A stretch of 6,996 bases of DNA, taken from the NCBI GenBank assembly GCA_025450095.1, contig JANWID010000010.1, forward strand, positions 1-6,996. Reading direction: 5' to 3'. Both the position numbers and the translations under genes were made by a program. Shown here piece by piece: positions 1 to 6,761 of this stretch; the first letter of the stretch is position 1, and every line of letters starts with the position of its first letter. The notes below the pieces were generated by a model. That model was not told where the DNA came from, made no database searches, and saw only the letters and a list, made by a program, of their open reading frames with translations. This stretch comes from Bacteroidia bacterium (GTDB taxonomy: Bacteria; Bacteroidota; Bacteroidia; AKYH767-A; OLB10).

Positions 1-965
1 ACGAAGAATAAATTCGCTAATGCATCCTTTTCGGTAAGCCCTGCCTTTCTAAATGCAAAGGCAATCAGGTCGGCGATGCCTGTTGCAGCGGAGCCGGCAC
101 CCAGGAACATGATTTTTAATTTTGCAACATTTTTTTTAGTAATACGTGTTGATGCCAGTACTCCTGCCAATGCAACAGAGGCAGTCCCCTGGATATCATC
201 ATTAAAACAAAGAACCTTTTCCTTATAGTAGTTGAGAATACGGTATGCATTCGGAGTAAGAAAATCCTCGAACTGAATGAGTGCATGAGAAAAATTGGCC
301 TGAACCGCTTCAATAAATTCCATCACAATTTCATCATAAGCTTTTCCTTCCAATCGCCTGTGTGGATAACCAAGATATAATGGATCGTTAAGATATTCCT
401 CGGTGTTTGTGCCAATATCGATCATTACCGGGAGACAAAACCGCGGGTTGATACCACCGCAGGCTGAATAAAGAATAAGTTTTCCAACCGGAATTCCCAT
501 TCCATTGGAGCCTAGGTCACCCAACCCAAGGATACGCTGTCCGTCGGTGACAACAATAACTTTTACATCTTTCTCGGGCCAGTTCTTGAGTATTTCAGCA
601 ATATGTCCTTTATCATTTGGAGTAATATAAAAGCCTTTGGTTTGCGCAAACAAATGCGAATATTCCTTACAGGCCTGTCCAACCGTAGGAGTATAAACTA
701 TAGGCAGCAACTCTTCGATATTTTCAATTAAGGTACGGTAAAACAACCGCTCATTCCGGTCCTGTAAGGAAGAGAGGTACGTATACCTTTCCAGGTCTGT
801 TTTTTTATTCCGGATATTCTCCATCACCCGGGCCACTTGTTTCGCCTGATCCGACACTACCCATGGAAGTAATCCCTGCAGACCGTATTTCTTTCGTTCT
901 TCGAGTGTGAAGGCCGTAGATTTGTTGATTGTAGGGTCCTTTAAATACCTGAGGTTTTGTTTCAT
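1..965 (-). CDS. maeA: Malic enzyme, long form, N-terminal 321 residues (3' end cut by window edge)
   Basis: Oxidative decarboxylation of malate to pyruvate and CO2 with NAD(P) reduction, in the cytoplasm. The frame opens at ATG 965-963 (MKQNLRYLKD) and is still open at base 1, so about 321 of the usual 540-570 residues are visible. Family marks seen in order are the catalytic Tyr in YTPTVGQAC (Y91), GLGDLGSNGMGIPVGK with the catalytic Lys (K162), the metal ligands in FEDF (E233, D234) and FNDDIQGTA (D256/D257), and the start of the NAD(P)-binding Rossmann domain, FLGAGSAATG (287-296). This is the long-form class typified by E. coli MaeA rather than the shorter MaeB type. NAD versus NADP preference is not decided because the discriminating part lies off the edge. 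The gene follows the DoxX-like gene by 71 bp on the same strand, with no Shine-Dalgarno sequence before the ATG. It has no obvious functional tie to the envelope genes upstream. The enzyme identity is very secure; the symbol less so. Confidence 0.95.
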   Translation of the reverse strand, partial: MKQNLRYLKDPTINKSTAFTLEERKKYGLQGLLPWVVSDQAKQVARVMENIRNKKTDLERYTYLSSLQDRNERLFYRTLIENIEELLPIVYTPTVGQACKEYSHLFAQTKGFYITPNDKGHIAEILKNWPEKDVKVIVVTDGQRILGLGDLGSNGMGIPVGKLILYSACGGINPRFCLPVMIDIGTNTEEYLNDPLYLGYPHRRLEGKAYDEIVMEFIEAVQANFSHALIQFEDFLTPNAYRILNYYKEKVLCFNDDIQGTASVALAGVLASTRITKKNVAKLKIMFLGAGSAATGIADLIAFAFRKAGLTEKDALANLFF

Positions 966-1014
966 GATACAGTGTTAATTCAACAGTAATTCGATAGAAA
1001 ATGGATCGGTTAAT

Positions 1015-1034
1015 ATTCAGTGAATTTACTGAAT
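1015..1034. other. Perfect 7-bp inverted repeat between the DoxX-like and malic enzyme genes
   Basis: ATTCAGT and ACTGAAT flank a 6-base AT-rich centre (GAATTT), just past the stop codon of the DoxX-like gene (1037-1039) and about 50 bp before the malic enzyme ATG. In the minus-strand transcript the stem is followed by AUUAACC, not a U run, so it is not a classical intrinsic terminator. On the plus strand a run of T follows, but no plus-strand gene ends here. It could be a weak 3'-end hairpin protecting the upstream mRNA, or an operator-like palindrome for the malic enzyme gene. The rest of the 966-1036 spacer shows nothing recognisable. Confidence 0.35.
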
Positions 1035-1036
1035 TT

Positions 1037-1696
1037 TTAAACTGTAATGTATTGATTCCGATATTTCCATTTCATATACACCCATCCTGAAAATCCTTCT
1101 GCTACACAAAATAAAAACCATAGCATTGGGTTTCTTCCATTAAGAATCACGCAGAATACTGTTGTTAAAAAAATAACCAACCCAAGATACATCCAGAAAC
1201 GATCGTAATAAAACGGGTTGTCATGATTCCTTACGGAAGGAATTAAGCTTTTATCAGGAAGCAAAAGAACTTTTAGTTTCTGATAGTCCCATATCAATAA
1301 AAAAATATTCGCCAGCAGCATGAGCCCGGTAATAACCGGGGTTCCTCCAAATTCATAGGATATGGTAATCACAAACACATTAACCGAAATAGCAAAAAAG
1401 GCAACGGCGCCCAATGTTGCATAAACCTGTGTCATCAATAATAAGCTAGTCAAAACCTGGCTCCATCCTAAAAATTCCCAATAAAATCCTGAACGGTACA
1501 GCGTTTCAAAAAAATGTGGAAAAGTGTTGATGGGTGCGTCCGCTCCGCTCAAAGTCATAAAGCGCTCACCCATAATTTTCGGTACCGATGAAAACACATA
1601 TGCGCCTCCGATAAGATACCGAACATAAATCACAAATACCTGCAACCAACGATGTGCCCTAAGTGCACTGAGCCTGGCCAGTAATTTTAAGGACAT
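1037..1696 (-). CDS. DoxX-like integral membrane protein with two extra C-terminal helices
   Basis: A 219-residue inner-membrane protein, ATG at 1696, TAA at 1037-1039. The core fits the DoxX/DoxD-like family: a first helix at about 19-38 with RYLIGGAYVFSSVPK, then a helix-rich block at about 75-137 containing FGGTPVITGLMLLANIFLL, giving four helices. A polar loop (140-165) leads to two further hydrophobic segments at about 169-186 and 190-208, ending in a basic tail. DoxX relatives include the DoxD subunit of archaeal thiosulfate:quinone oxidoreductase and proteins related to MauE, so a redox-linked role is plausible, but the family is functionally diverse. No CXXC pair is present; the only cysteines are C182 and C197. 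The start lies 4 bp after the stop of the FG-GAP lipoprotein gene with no Shine-Dalgarno sequence, so it is probably translated by coupling or reinitiation within the same operon. Family assignment is good; function is unknown. Confidence 0.82.
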   Translation of the reverse strand: MSLKLLARLSALRAHRWLQVFVIYVRYLIGGAYVFSSVPKIMGERFMTLSGADAPINTFPHFFETLYRSGFYWEFLGWSQVLTSLLLMTQVYATLGAVAFFAISVNVFVITISYEFGGTPVITGLMLLANIFLLIWDYQKLKVLLLPDKSLIPSVRNHDNPFYYDRFWMYLGLVIFLTTVFCVILNGRNPMLWFLFCVAEGFSGWVYMKWKYRNQYITV

Positions 1697-1700
1697 GGTG

Positions 1701-4700
1701 TCAGGGATTCACATCTACTCTCCGGGACGCGCCCTTTGAATTGATAAACTGAACATAGGCAACCTTTTTACTGACACGAAGTGTTCTCGATGATTGAGAA
1801 AGGTAACCTGAGCCATAAGGAAGTTCAACAATATGCTTCGAACCATCCTTATTCACAACTTCCGATTTAAATTCAAGCGGGGCAGGTGAAATAGTTTTAT
1901 CGTTGACAGTTTTTCTGTCGCGCGAAAAGGCTTGCATGGCAGAATTGTTATTGCTTACCAAAATGACTTCACCCCCATTCTTCATATCGATTTTTACCAT
2001 TGCTTTAGCATCGCGGGGTGTATAAAAACCACTTTGACTTAATTTTTCAGGTGTAAATTTACCATGTCCATCACCCTTCAGCAAAAGGCCGTTTCCGGCA
2101 TCATGGCGATCCAGTTCAGGCTCCGTAGCATATGAATTACCAGTCAACGAAATATCAAAATTACCATCATCATCAAAATCATCAGTCAATATTCCGTAAG
2201 TAGGCGAAAACTGGGCTTCAATAGGAAGATCGATCAATGAAAATTTACCACTTCCTTCATTTCGCAAATACCCGGTTGAAAAATCGTAGCTATAATAAAT
2301 TTTAACGTCCTTCATTTCCCCGGGCGTGAAAATCTGATCTACAGTTTTATCGGCATAATCAGCATAACGGATCAGTTTTTTCTTTAAAGGCCGTATCTGG
2401 TCAGTCATATCATCGCGATTGTAAATCGGATAGCTGATGCCATCGGAATAAAAATAACAAACAATAGCATCGAGGCTTCCGTTTTTATCGAAATCATTTG
2501 CATAAACGCAGGCTGGTTTTGAAGGCGAAGCTTTTATTTTATTATTCAACCCAAAATTTCCTACTACATAATCCATATCACCATCATTGTCGAAATCAGC
2601 TGGTGCAATACTATTCCACCATCCACCCGATTGATTCATCCCGGAGTTGCTGGTTACATTCACGAATTGACCATTTGAATTTTTAAAAAAAGAAATAGGC
2701 ATCCACTCCCCGGCAACTATGATATCAATTTTCCCATCATTGTCGAAGTCGGTCCAAAGTGCCGTGCAGGTCAGTCCAAGGTATTCCAGGTCGGGCGCAA
2801 CAGTTTCAGTCACATCCGTAAATTTGCCCCCGGTATTATTTAAAAGGTAACTTTTCGCAGGCAATGGATAATTACCAGGCACCAACCTTCCACCCACAAA
2901 TAAATCAAGATCACCATCGGCATCATAGTCGGCAGCAGTGACGCATGAAGAACTGACTCCCATTGGAGGAACTGCTCCCTGTTGATGCGTAAAATTTCCT
3001 TTGCCATCATTTGTATAAAGACGGGACTGGTATTGTTCCGAAAGATTATAAACTTCTGAACCGCCGCTCGCCACGAACAGATCAACATCTCCATCATTAT
3101 CTGCATCAAAAAAGAGACTTCCCATATCTTCAAAATGTTTATCATTTTCAATCGTTGGTATCGCCCTGGATCCAAATGTACCATCCGCTTTTTGAAGAAA
3201 GAGTTTTCCAGCCTGGTTCATAGCTCCGCCGACATAAAAATCATCGGCACCATCGCCATTCACATCACCTACTGCAATGCCAGGTCCGTTTTGTGAAAAT
3301 TTATGTGGTAGTAACGGTTCATTTTTGAAATCAATAAAATCGTTTTCGGTATGAACAAAATTAATTTTACAGGAATTTGTACAATCCTTGAATAATGGTG
3401 CGGCTAAAATCTTTTCATCATCCTTATGAGCAAGAGCTTCTGCGTGCCGGAAAGTGATGGCTGTATTCGGTTTAATGGCATTCGTAACCTGTGATTTACC
3501 ATCGGGCCACAATACTTCAACCTTGTTCACAGAATTAGATTTTCCCAAACCAAAATGAAGGCAATTATCCACGGAGGAGAGATACCCCCTGGTGGGATAA
3601 TTTACCTTCCTGTGCACACCGGAAGAATCATATACTGTGACAACAGCTCCAATGCCGCCTCTATTATTACCTTCACCTTCGAGCTTTACATTCAAAAATT
3701 GATTCCCTGTAGTTCCGACACAATTATTTTGATAAATAAGAGCCGTATCATTGACATTATTTACAACCAGGTCGAGGTCGCCGTCATGATCGAGGTCACC
3801 ATAAGCTGCACCATTTGAAAATGCCTGTTCACTTAACCCCCACTCAAGAGCCATATTGGTGAAAGTAAGATTACCATTATTTTTATACATGTAATTCTTA
3901 AGCTTTACGGAAGGTGTTGTATTAAGCATAGCAAGACCCGCATTGTAGGGACCATGCTTTTCTCTTAGTTCCGTATGACGGTACATAATAAAATCCATGT
4001 TGGTCATATCCCTGACGTATCCGTTAGTAATATAGATATCATTAAACCCGTCATTATCATAATCGGCGATTAAGGGAGCCCAGCTCCAGTCTGTTTTTGA
4101 GATGCCCGACAATTCACCAATTTCGCTGTAGGATCCGTTGCCATTATTTAACTGCAGCGAATTTTTCATCAGCTGGTGACCAAATCCGTTCTGGATTTTC
4201 ATCATGTACTTATCATAATTTTCTGGTCCACCCATAATTTTTTGCCGGTGATTATCTTCGGGAAGCATATCCAGTTGAACCAGGTCTTCAAGGCCATCAT
4301 TGTTAATATCCCCGATATCGGAACCCATTGAAAAATGCGAAGTATGTCGCATGTACGTGTACAACTTATCGGTAAACGTGCCGTTCTTATTATTGATATA
4401 AAGAAAATCAGGCATCAGGTAATCATTGCAAACATAAATGTCGGGCCAATTATCGTTATTGAAATCGGTGATACTAACGCTAAGGCTAAACGCGTAACTG
4501 GCTACTCCGGCTTCTTTAGTAGTATTCGTGAAAGTGCCATTTCCATTATTCCGGAATAACTGCGCGCTCATTTCAGGATCATACTTTGAATTTCTGACAA
4601 ACTTGTTATTTATGATCTCTTCATTTGTAATTGGATGGTTCAGTAAAAACAGGTCGAGATCGGTATCTCCATCATAATCAAAAAATGTCGACTGCGTGGA

Positions 4701-5258
4701 AAACCCGGTGTTATCCACACCATAGGCGTGAGCGCTTTCCGTAAAAGTGAGGTTACCATTATTGATGAAAAGCAAATTAGCTCTTGCTCCAGGTGAATTT
4801 TTAACATTTGACCGGCAGATATAAAAATCGATAAATCCATCGGCGTTTACATCACCGGTTGCGACACCTGTACACCATCCTCCGGTGGTAAGCCCTGACT
4901 TAGATGTAATATTTTCAAACTCCATGTGTCCTTTGTTAAGATACAATTGCGACATGGATTGATTTGCTGTGAACAAAATATCGGGGAGATTATCATTATT
5001 GATATCGGCAATAGCAACGCCACCTCCATTATAAATGTATTCAAATTCAAATACATTAAACAAATCCGATTCAACAAGTGTATTAATAAATTGAACTCCT
5101 GAATGTGCAGGTGGTACGCTTGTAAAAAGTTTTTCGCTGACCTTCGCAGGCTCCTCCACAACCTTTTGCTTTTCCTGTGAACATGCTCCTAAAAAAACCC
5201 CAATCATTAATAGATATGAATACGGAATAAAATAATTGTTCCAGGTTGTATGTTTCAT
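1701..5258 (-). CDS. Giant FG-GAP/VCBS-repeat lipoprotein with ASPIC/UnbV module
   Basis: A 1185-residue exported lipoprotein (residues counted from ATG 5258; TGA at 1701-1703). The N-terminus is a lipoprotein signal, MKHTTWNN, then a hydrophobic stretch and lipobox LGAC, with lipidated Cys26. Two blocks of seven calcium-loop motifs of the form DxDxDGxxD follow. The first lie near 85, 136, 194, 265, 317, 399 and 488; the second near 665, 718, 777, 837, 888, 922 and 1027. Such repeats form beta-propeller blades that bind Ca2+. An ASPIC/UnbV domain lies between them (about 523-604), and a shorter related stretch with GYLSQSSRTL closes the protein. A CTNSC pair (626, 630) sits in the linker. An in-frame GTG at 5294 would add 12 residues and overlap the upstream stop as GTGA. 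I prefer ATG 5258 because it puts a normal-length signal peptide at the N-terminus. The gene lies 32 bp after the haloperoxidase-like gene and 4 bp before the DoxX-like gene. It is probably an adhesion or ligand-binding surface/periplasmic protein; its ligand is unknown. No strong acidic surface-export signal follows Cys26. Confidence 0.93.
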   Translation of the reverse strand: MKHTTWNNYFIPYSYLLMIGVFLGACSQEKQKVVEEPAKVSEKLFTSVPPAHSGVQFINTLVESDLFNVFEFEYIYNGGGVAIADINNDNLPDILFTANQSMSQLYLNKGHMEFENITSKSGLTTGGWCTGVATGDVNADGFIDFYICRSNVKNSPGARANLLFINNGNLTFTESAHAYGVDNTGFSTQSTFFDYDGDTDLDLFLLNHPITNEEIINNKFVRNSKYDPEMSAQLFRNNGNGTFTNTTKEAGVASYAFSLSVSITDFNNDNWPDIYVCNDYLMPDFLYINNKNGTFTDKLYTYMRHTSHFSMGSDIGDINNDGLEDLVQLDMLPEDNHRQKIMGGPENYDKYMMKIQNGFGHQLMKNSLQLNNGNGSYSEIGELSGISKTDWSWAPLIADYDNDGFNDIYITNGYVRDMTNMDFIMYRHTELREKHGPYNAGLAMLNTTPSVKLKNYMYKNNGNLTFTNMALEWGLSEQAFSNGAAYGDLDHDGDLDLVVNNVNDTALIYQNNCVGTTGNQFLNVKLEGEGNNRGGIGAVVTVYDSSGVHRKVNYPTRGYLSSVDNCLHFGLGKSNSVNKVEVLWPDGKSQVTNAIKPNTAITFRHAEALAHKDDEKILAAPLFKDCTNSCKINFVHTENDFIDFKNEPLLPHKFSQNGPGIAVGDVNGDGADDFYVGGAMNQAGKLFLQKADGTFGSRAIPTIENDKHFEDMGSLFFDADNDGDVDLFVASGGSEVYNLSEQYQSRLYTNDGKGNFTHQQGAVPPMGVSSSCVTAADYDADGDLDLFVGGRLVPGNYPLPAKSYLLNNTGGKFTDVTETVAPDLEYLGLTCTALWTDFDNDGKIDIIVAGEWMPISFFKNSNGQFVNVTSNSGMNQSGGWWNSIAPADFDNDGDMDYVVGNFGLNNKIKASPSKPACVYANDFDKNGSLDAIVCYFYSDGISYPIYNRDDMTDQIRPLKKKLIRYADYADKTVDQIFTPGEMKDVKIYYSYDFSTGYLRNEGSGKFSLIDLPIEAQFSPTYGILTDDFDDDGNFDISLTGNSYATEPELDRHDAGNGLLLKGDGHGKFTPEKLSQSGFYTPRDAKAMVKIDMKNGGEVILVSNNNSAMQAFSRDRKTVNDKTISPAPLEFKSEVVNKDGSKHIVELPYGSGYLSQSSRTLRVSKKVAYVQFINSKGASRRVDVNP

Positions 5259-5290
5259 GAATTCAATTTTAGTCCTATTGTGGTTAATAG

Positions 5291-6634
5291 TCACTTGTTT
5301 TCATCATAACTCAATTGCCCGCCCTGACCTGCTTTATCCAATACCATTTTCCCAACTTTTTTACCTAAAATTTTTCCAGCTTCATTTCCCCAATGAAAAT
5401 GAATGCCACCATAAAGTCTGCTCATTGCAGCTTCGTTGGAAGCATCATAAAAAGAATCAAATGATCTGATTGGTAAACCGAATGGAACTTCAGATGAGTC
5501 AGTGAATGTATAGTTTTCGCCAAATAAGCCAGTCAACACCGTGGCCGCTGCCGCTGAAACCGTGCTATGTCCACTGGGAAATTCAGGGAAAGGTGGTGTT
5601 TGCAAATAAGGCGACCAATCTTTATCGATGTATTTTTGAATGTATGTAACAGGACGAATCGTGGAAAAACTATACTTGGCATCCCAACATGCAATGAATG
5701 CATCATACAATGCAACTGCTGTAAGTGAAAAGGTAAATGCCGCCTGGGATTGAGTAAGTTCTTTTTTGCGGACAACATCTCCAGTGATGGCCATCCAGTG
5801 TCCGCCTGGAGTCATTTTTTGTGAGAAGAATGTTGCATGTCCGAAGTGACTTGATACATTCGGATTGTCATCCCAGAATTTAATGATGGAAACCTGTTCA
5901 CTGTCGAGGGCAAGTCCAACATTACGGACTTCGAGTGCTGCATTACTAAAAATTGAATTTTTTTCAGTGCTGAAGGGTAAAATTGAATCGGGAGAAAACA
6001 TGGAACAACTATCAAGAACAAATGTATGAAGCAGTTTCCAGTTGGGTTCAACACCCTGCATATAATCCGGAGGTGTTGGCTCCCATGAACCCGGAGCATT
6101 TTTCAAAACATAACGGGTCATACTACGTGTTTTTTTGAACATGTCTGTTGAAGCACGTTTCAGAATTATTTCTGCTACTCGATTTCCATATGCTACCGAT
6201 TGTTCCATAATTTTTTCAGAAATTCCTGATTTAGCCATCGAATCAATGGTACTTCGATAATAATCTTTCAAAATATTTTCCGAATACACCAGTTGAGCAC
6301 CAACAGTAGTGAATGCAGTTAATGCCGAAATTGTCAAATTGATTTTACCTGATGGTGGAGGAGGAATAGAATCAAATCCAATCAAATTTGCTGTAATGCT
6401 TTTTGCGTTTGGAGATTCGTATTTCAGGATTTCATATGCAGCAAGATTGGGATATGCATCTATCCGGCTTGACACAGGTGGTGTGAATAAATCCTGGATG
6501 ATGGATTTAGTCAGCACATGGTTCCATTCGCTTATAACTGTTCCATCTGTATAATCAAATGGCTTGGGATCGATCGTAAAACATCCGGAAATTAAAAAAA
6601 CACTGATCAGGCATGCAACTCTATTTTTAATCAT
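5291..6634 (-). CDS. Vanadium-dependent haloperoxidase/PAP2-superfamily lipoprotein
   Basis: A 447-residue protein, ATG 6634, TGA 5291-5293. The signal MIKNRVACLI...LISGC places a lipidated Cys at 18, so it is an envelope lipoprotein. The vanadate/phosphate-binding residues of the superfamily are in the expected order and spacing: K320 and R327 (KYSFSTIRP), S354-G355-H356 (PSGH), and R406 and H412 (SRLYGGIH). Family members use vanadate and H2O2 to oxidise halides; PAP2 acid phosphatases share the same fold and residues. The long helical N-terminal part (about 30-300) and the aromatic residues W317 and F349, at the positions of W350 and F397 of Curvularia chloroperoxidase as I recall that enzyme, favour the haloperoxidase branch. 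The Asp usually four residues after the last His is Gly here (G416). Halide specificity, or even haloperoxidase activity, cannot be read from sequence. The gene heads the tight cluster with the FG-GAP lipoprotein and DoxX-like genes. No Shine-Dalgarno sequence is visible. Confidence 0.88.
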   Translation of the reverse strand: MIKNRVACLISVFLISGCFTIDPKPFDYTDGTVISEWNHVLTKSIIQDLFTPPVSSRIDAYPNLAAYEILKYESPNAKSITANLIGFDSIPPPPSGKINLTISALTAFTTVGAQLVYSENILKDYYRSTIDSMAKSGISEKIMEQSVAYGNRVAEIILKRASTDMFKKTRSMTRYVLKNAPGSWEPTPPDYMQGVEPNWKLLHTFVLDSCSMFSPDSILPFSTEKNSIFSNAALEVRNVGLALDSEQVSIIKFWDDNPNVSSHFGHATFFSQKMTPGGHWMAITGDVVRKKELTQSQAAFTFSLTAVALYDAFIACWDAKYSFSTIRPVTYIQKYIDKDWSPYLQTPPFPEFPSGHSTVSAAAATVLTGLFGENYTFTDSSEVPFGLPIRSFDSFYDASNEAAMSRLYGGIHFHWGNEAGKILGKKVGKMVLDKAGQGGQLSYDENK

Positions 6635-6675
6635 AAAGGTGATTTTGGATAATGTATTGTCCTTCTGGTAAAGGC

Positions 6676-6689
6676 TACGAATTACGAAT
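6676..6689. repeat. Tandem heptamer TACGAAT, two perfect copies plus a degenerate third
   Basis: TACGAAT occurs twice head to tail. After a 3-base ATT spacer a one-mismatch copy, TACGGAT, follows at 6693-6699. It lies in the 127-bp spacer between the beta-barrel gene stop and the haloperoxidase-like ATG, about 45-60 bp upstream of that ATG, within its likely leader or promoter. The array is short, so chance cannot be excluded. A second, unrelated heptamer array in the same spacer makes it more notable. Confidence 0.45.
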
Positions 6690-6730
6690 ATTTACGGATC
6701 TACTAATTTCAAAAAAACAAACAATAGACA

Positions 6731-6758
6731 GGTGACCGTTGACTGATGACCGATGACT
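6731..6758. repeat. Four-copy tandem heptamer, consensus GNTGACY
   Basis: Four head-to-tail 7-bp units with no gaps. Each matches G-N-T-G-A-C-Y; only the second and last bases vary (second base G, T, A, A; last base C, T, C, T). The array begins three bases beyond the stop codon of the upstream gene in transcription order and lies about 97-124 bp before the haloperoxidase-like ATG. It recalls the short tandemly repeated heptamer elements known from cyanobacterial intergenic DNA. It could be such an element, slippage-prone DNA, or a multi-site operator. The sequence does not decide which. Confidence 0.6.
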
Positions 6759-6761
6759 TTT

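Noticed and set aside
2581..2747. Near-identical 14-base runs CCATCATTGTCGAA (2581 and 2734), which could look like dispersed DNA repeats
   Set aside because: They encode the same FDNDG calcium loop in successive protein repeats, so they are explained by the coding sequence.
3555..3818. Plus-strand open frame of 87 codons inside the FG-GAP gene
   Set aside because: It lies opposite the repeat-coding region, where the recurring Asp/Asn/Gly codons keep the antisense frame open. The translation resembles no known family, and the minus-strand protein is unambiguous. The other plus-strand and out-of-frame openings (2498-2686, 3011-3223, 4335-4559, 5236-5469, 6309-6554) are shadows for the same kind of reason.
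5291..6634. Plain PAP2 acid phosphatase
   Set aside because: The anion-binding residues are shared, but the length, the long helical N-terminal domain and the W317/F349 aromatic pair fit the haloperoxidase branch better. It is kept as an alternative only.
6718..6726. Possible Bacteroidota -7 promoter element (TATTGTTTG on the minus strand) upstream of the haloperoxidase-like gene
   Set aside because: The spacing inside the motif is three bases rather than the two in TAnnTTTG, and no TTG element lies at the expected upstream distance. The evidence is too weak to annotate.
6731..6758. CRISPR-like or attachment-site reading of the heptamer array
   Set aside because: The units are only 7 bp, with no spacers, and there are no cas, integrase or transposase genes nearby.
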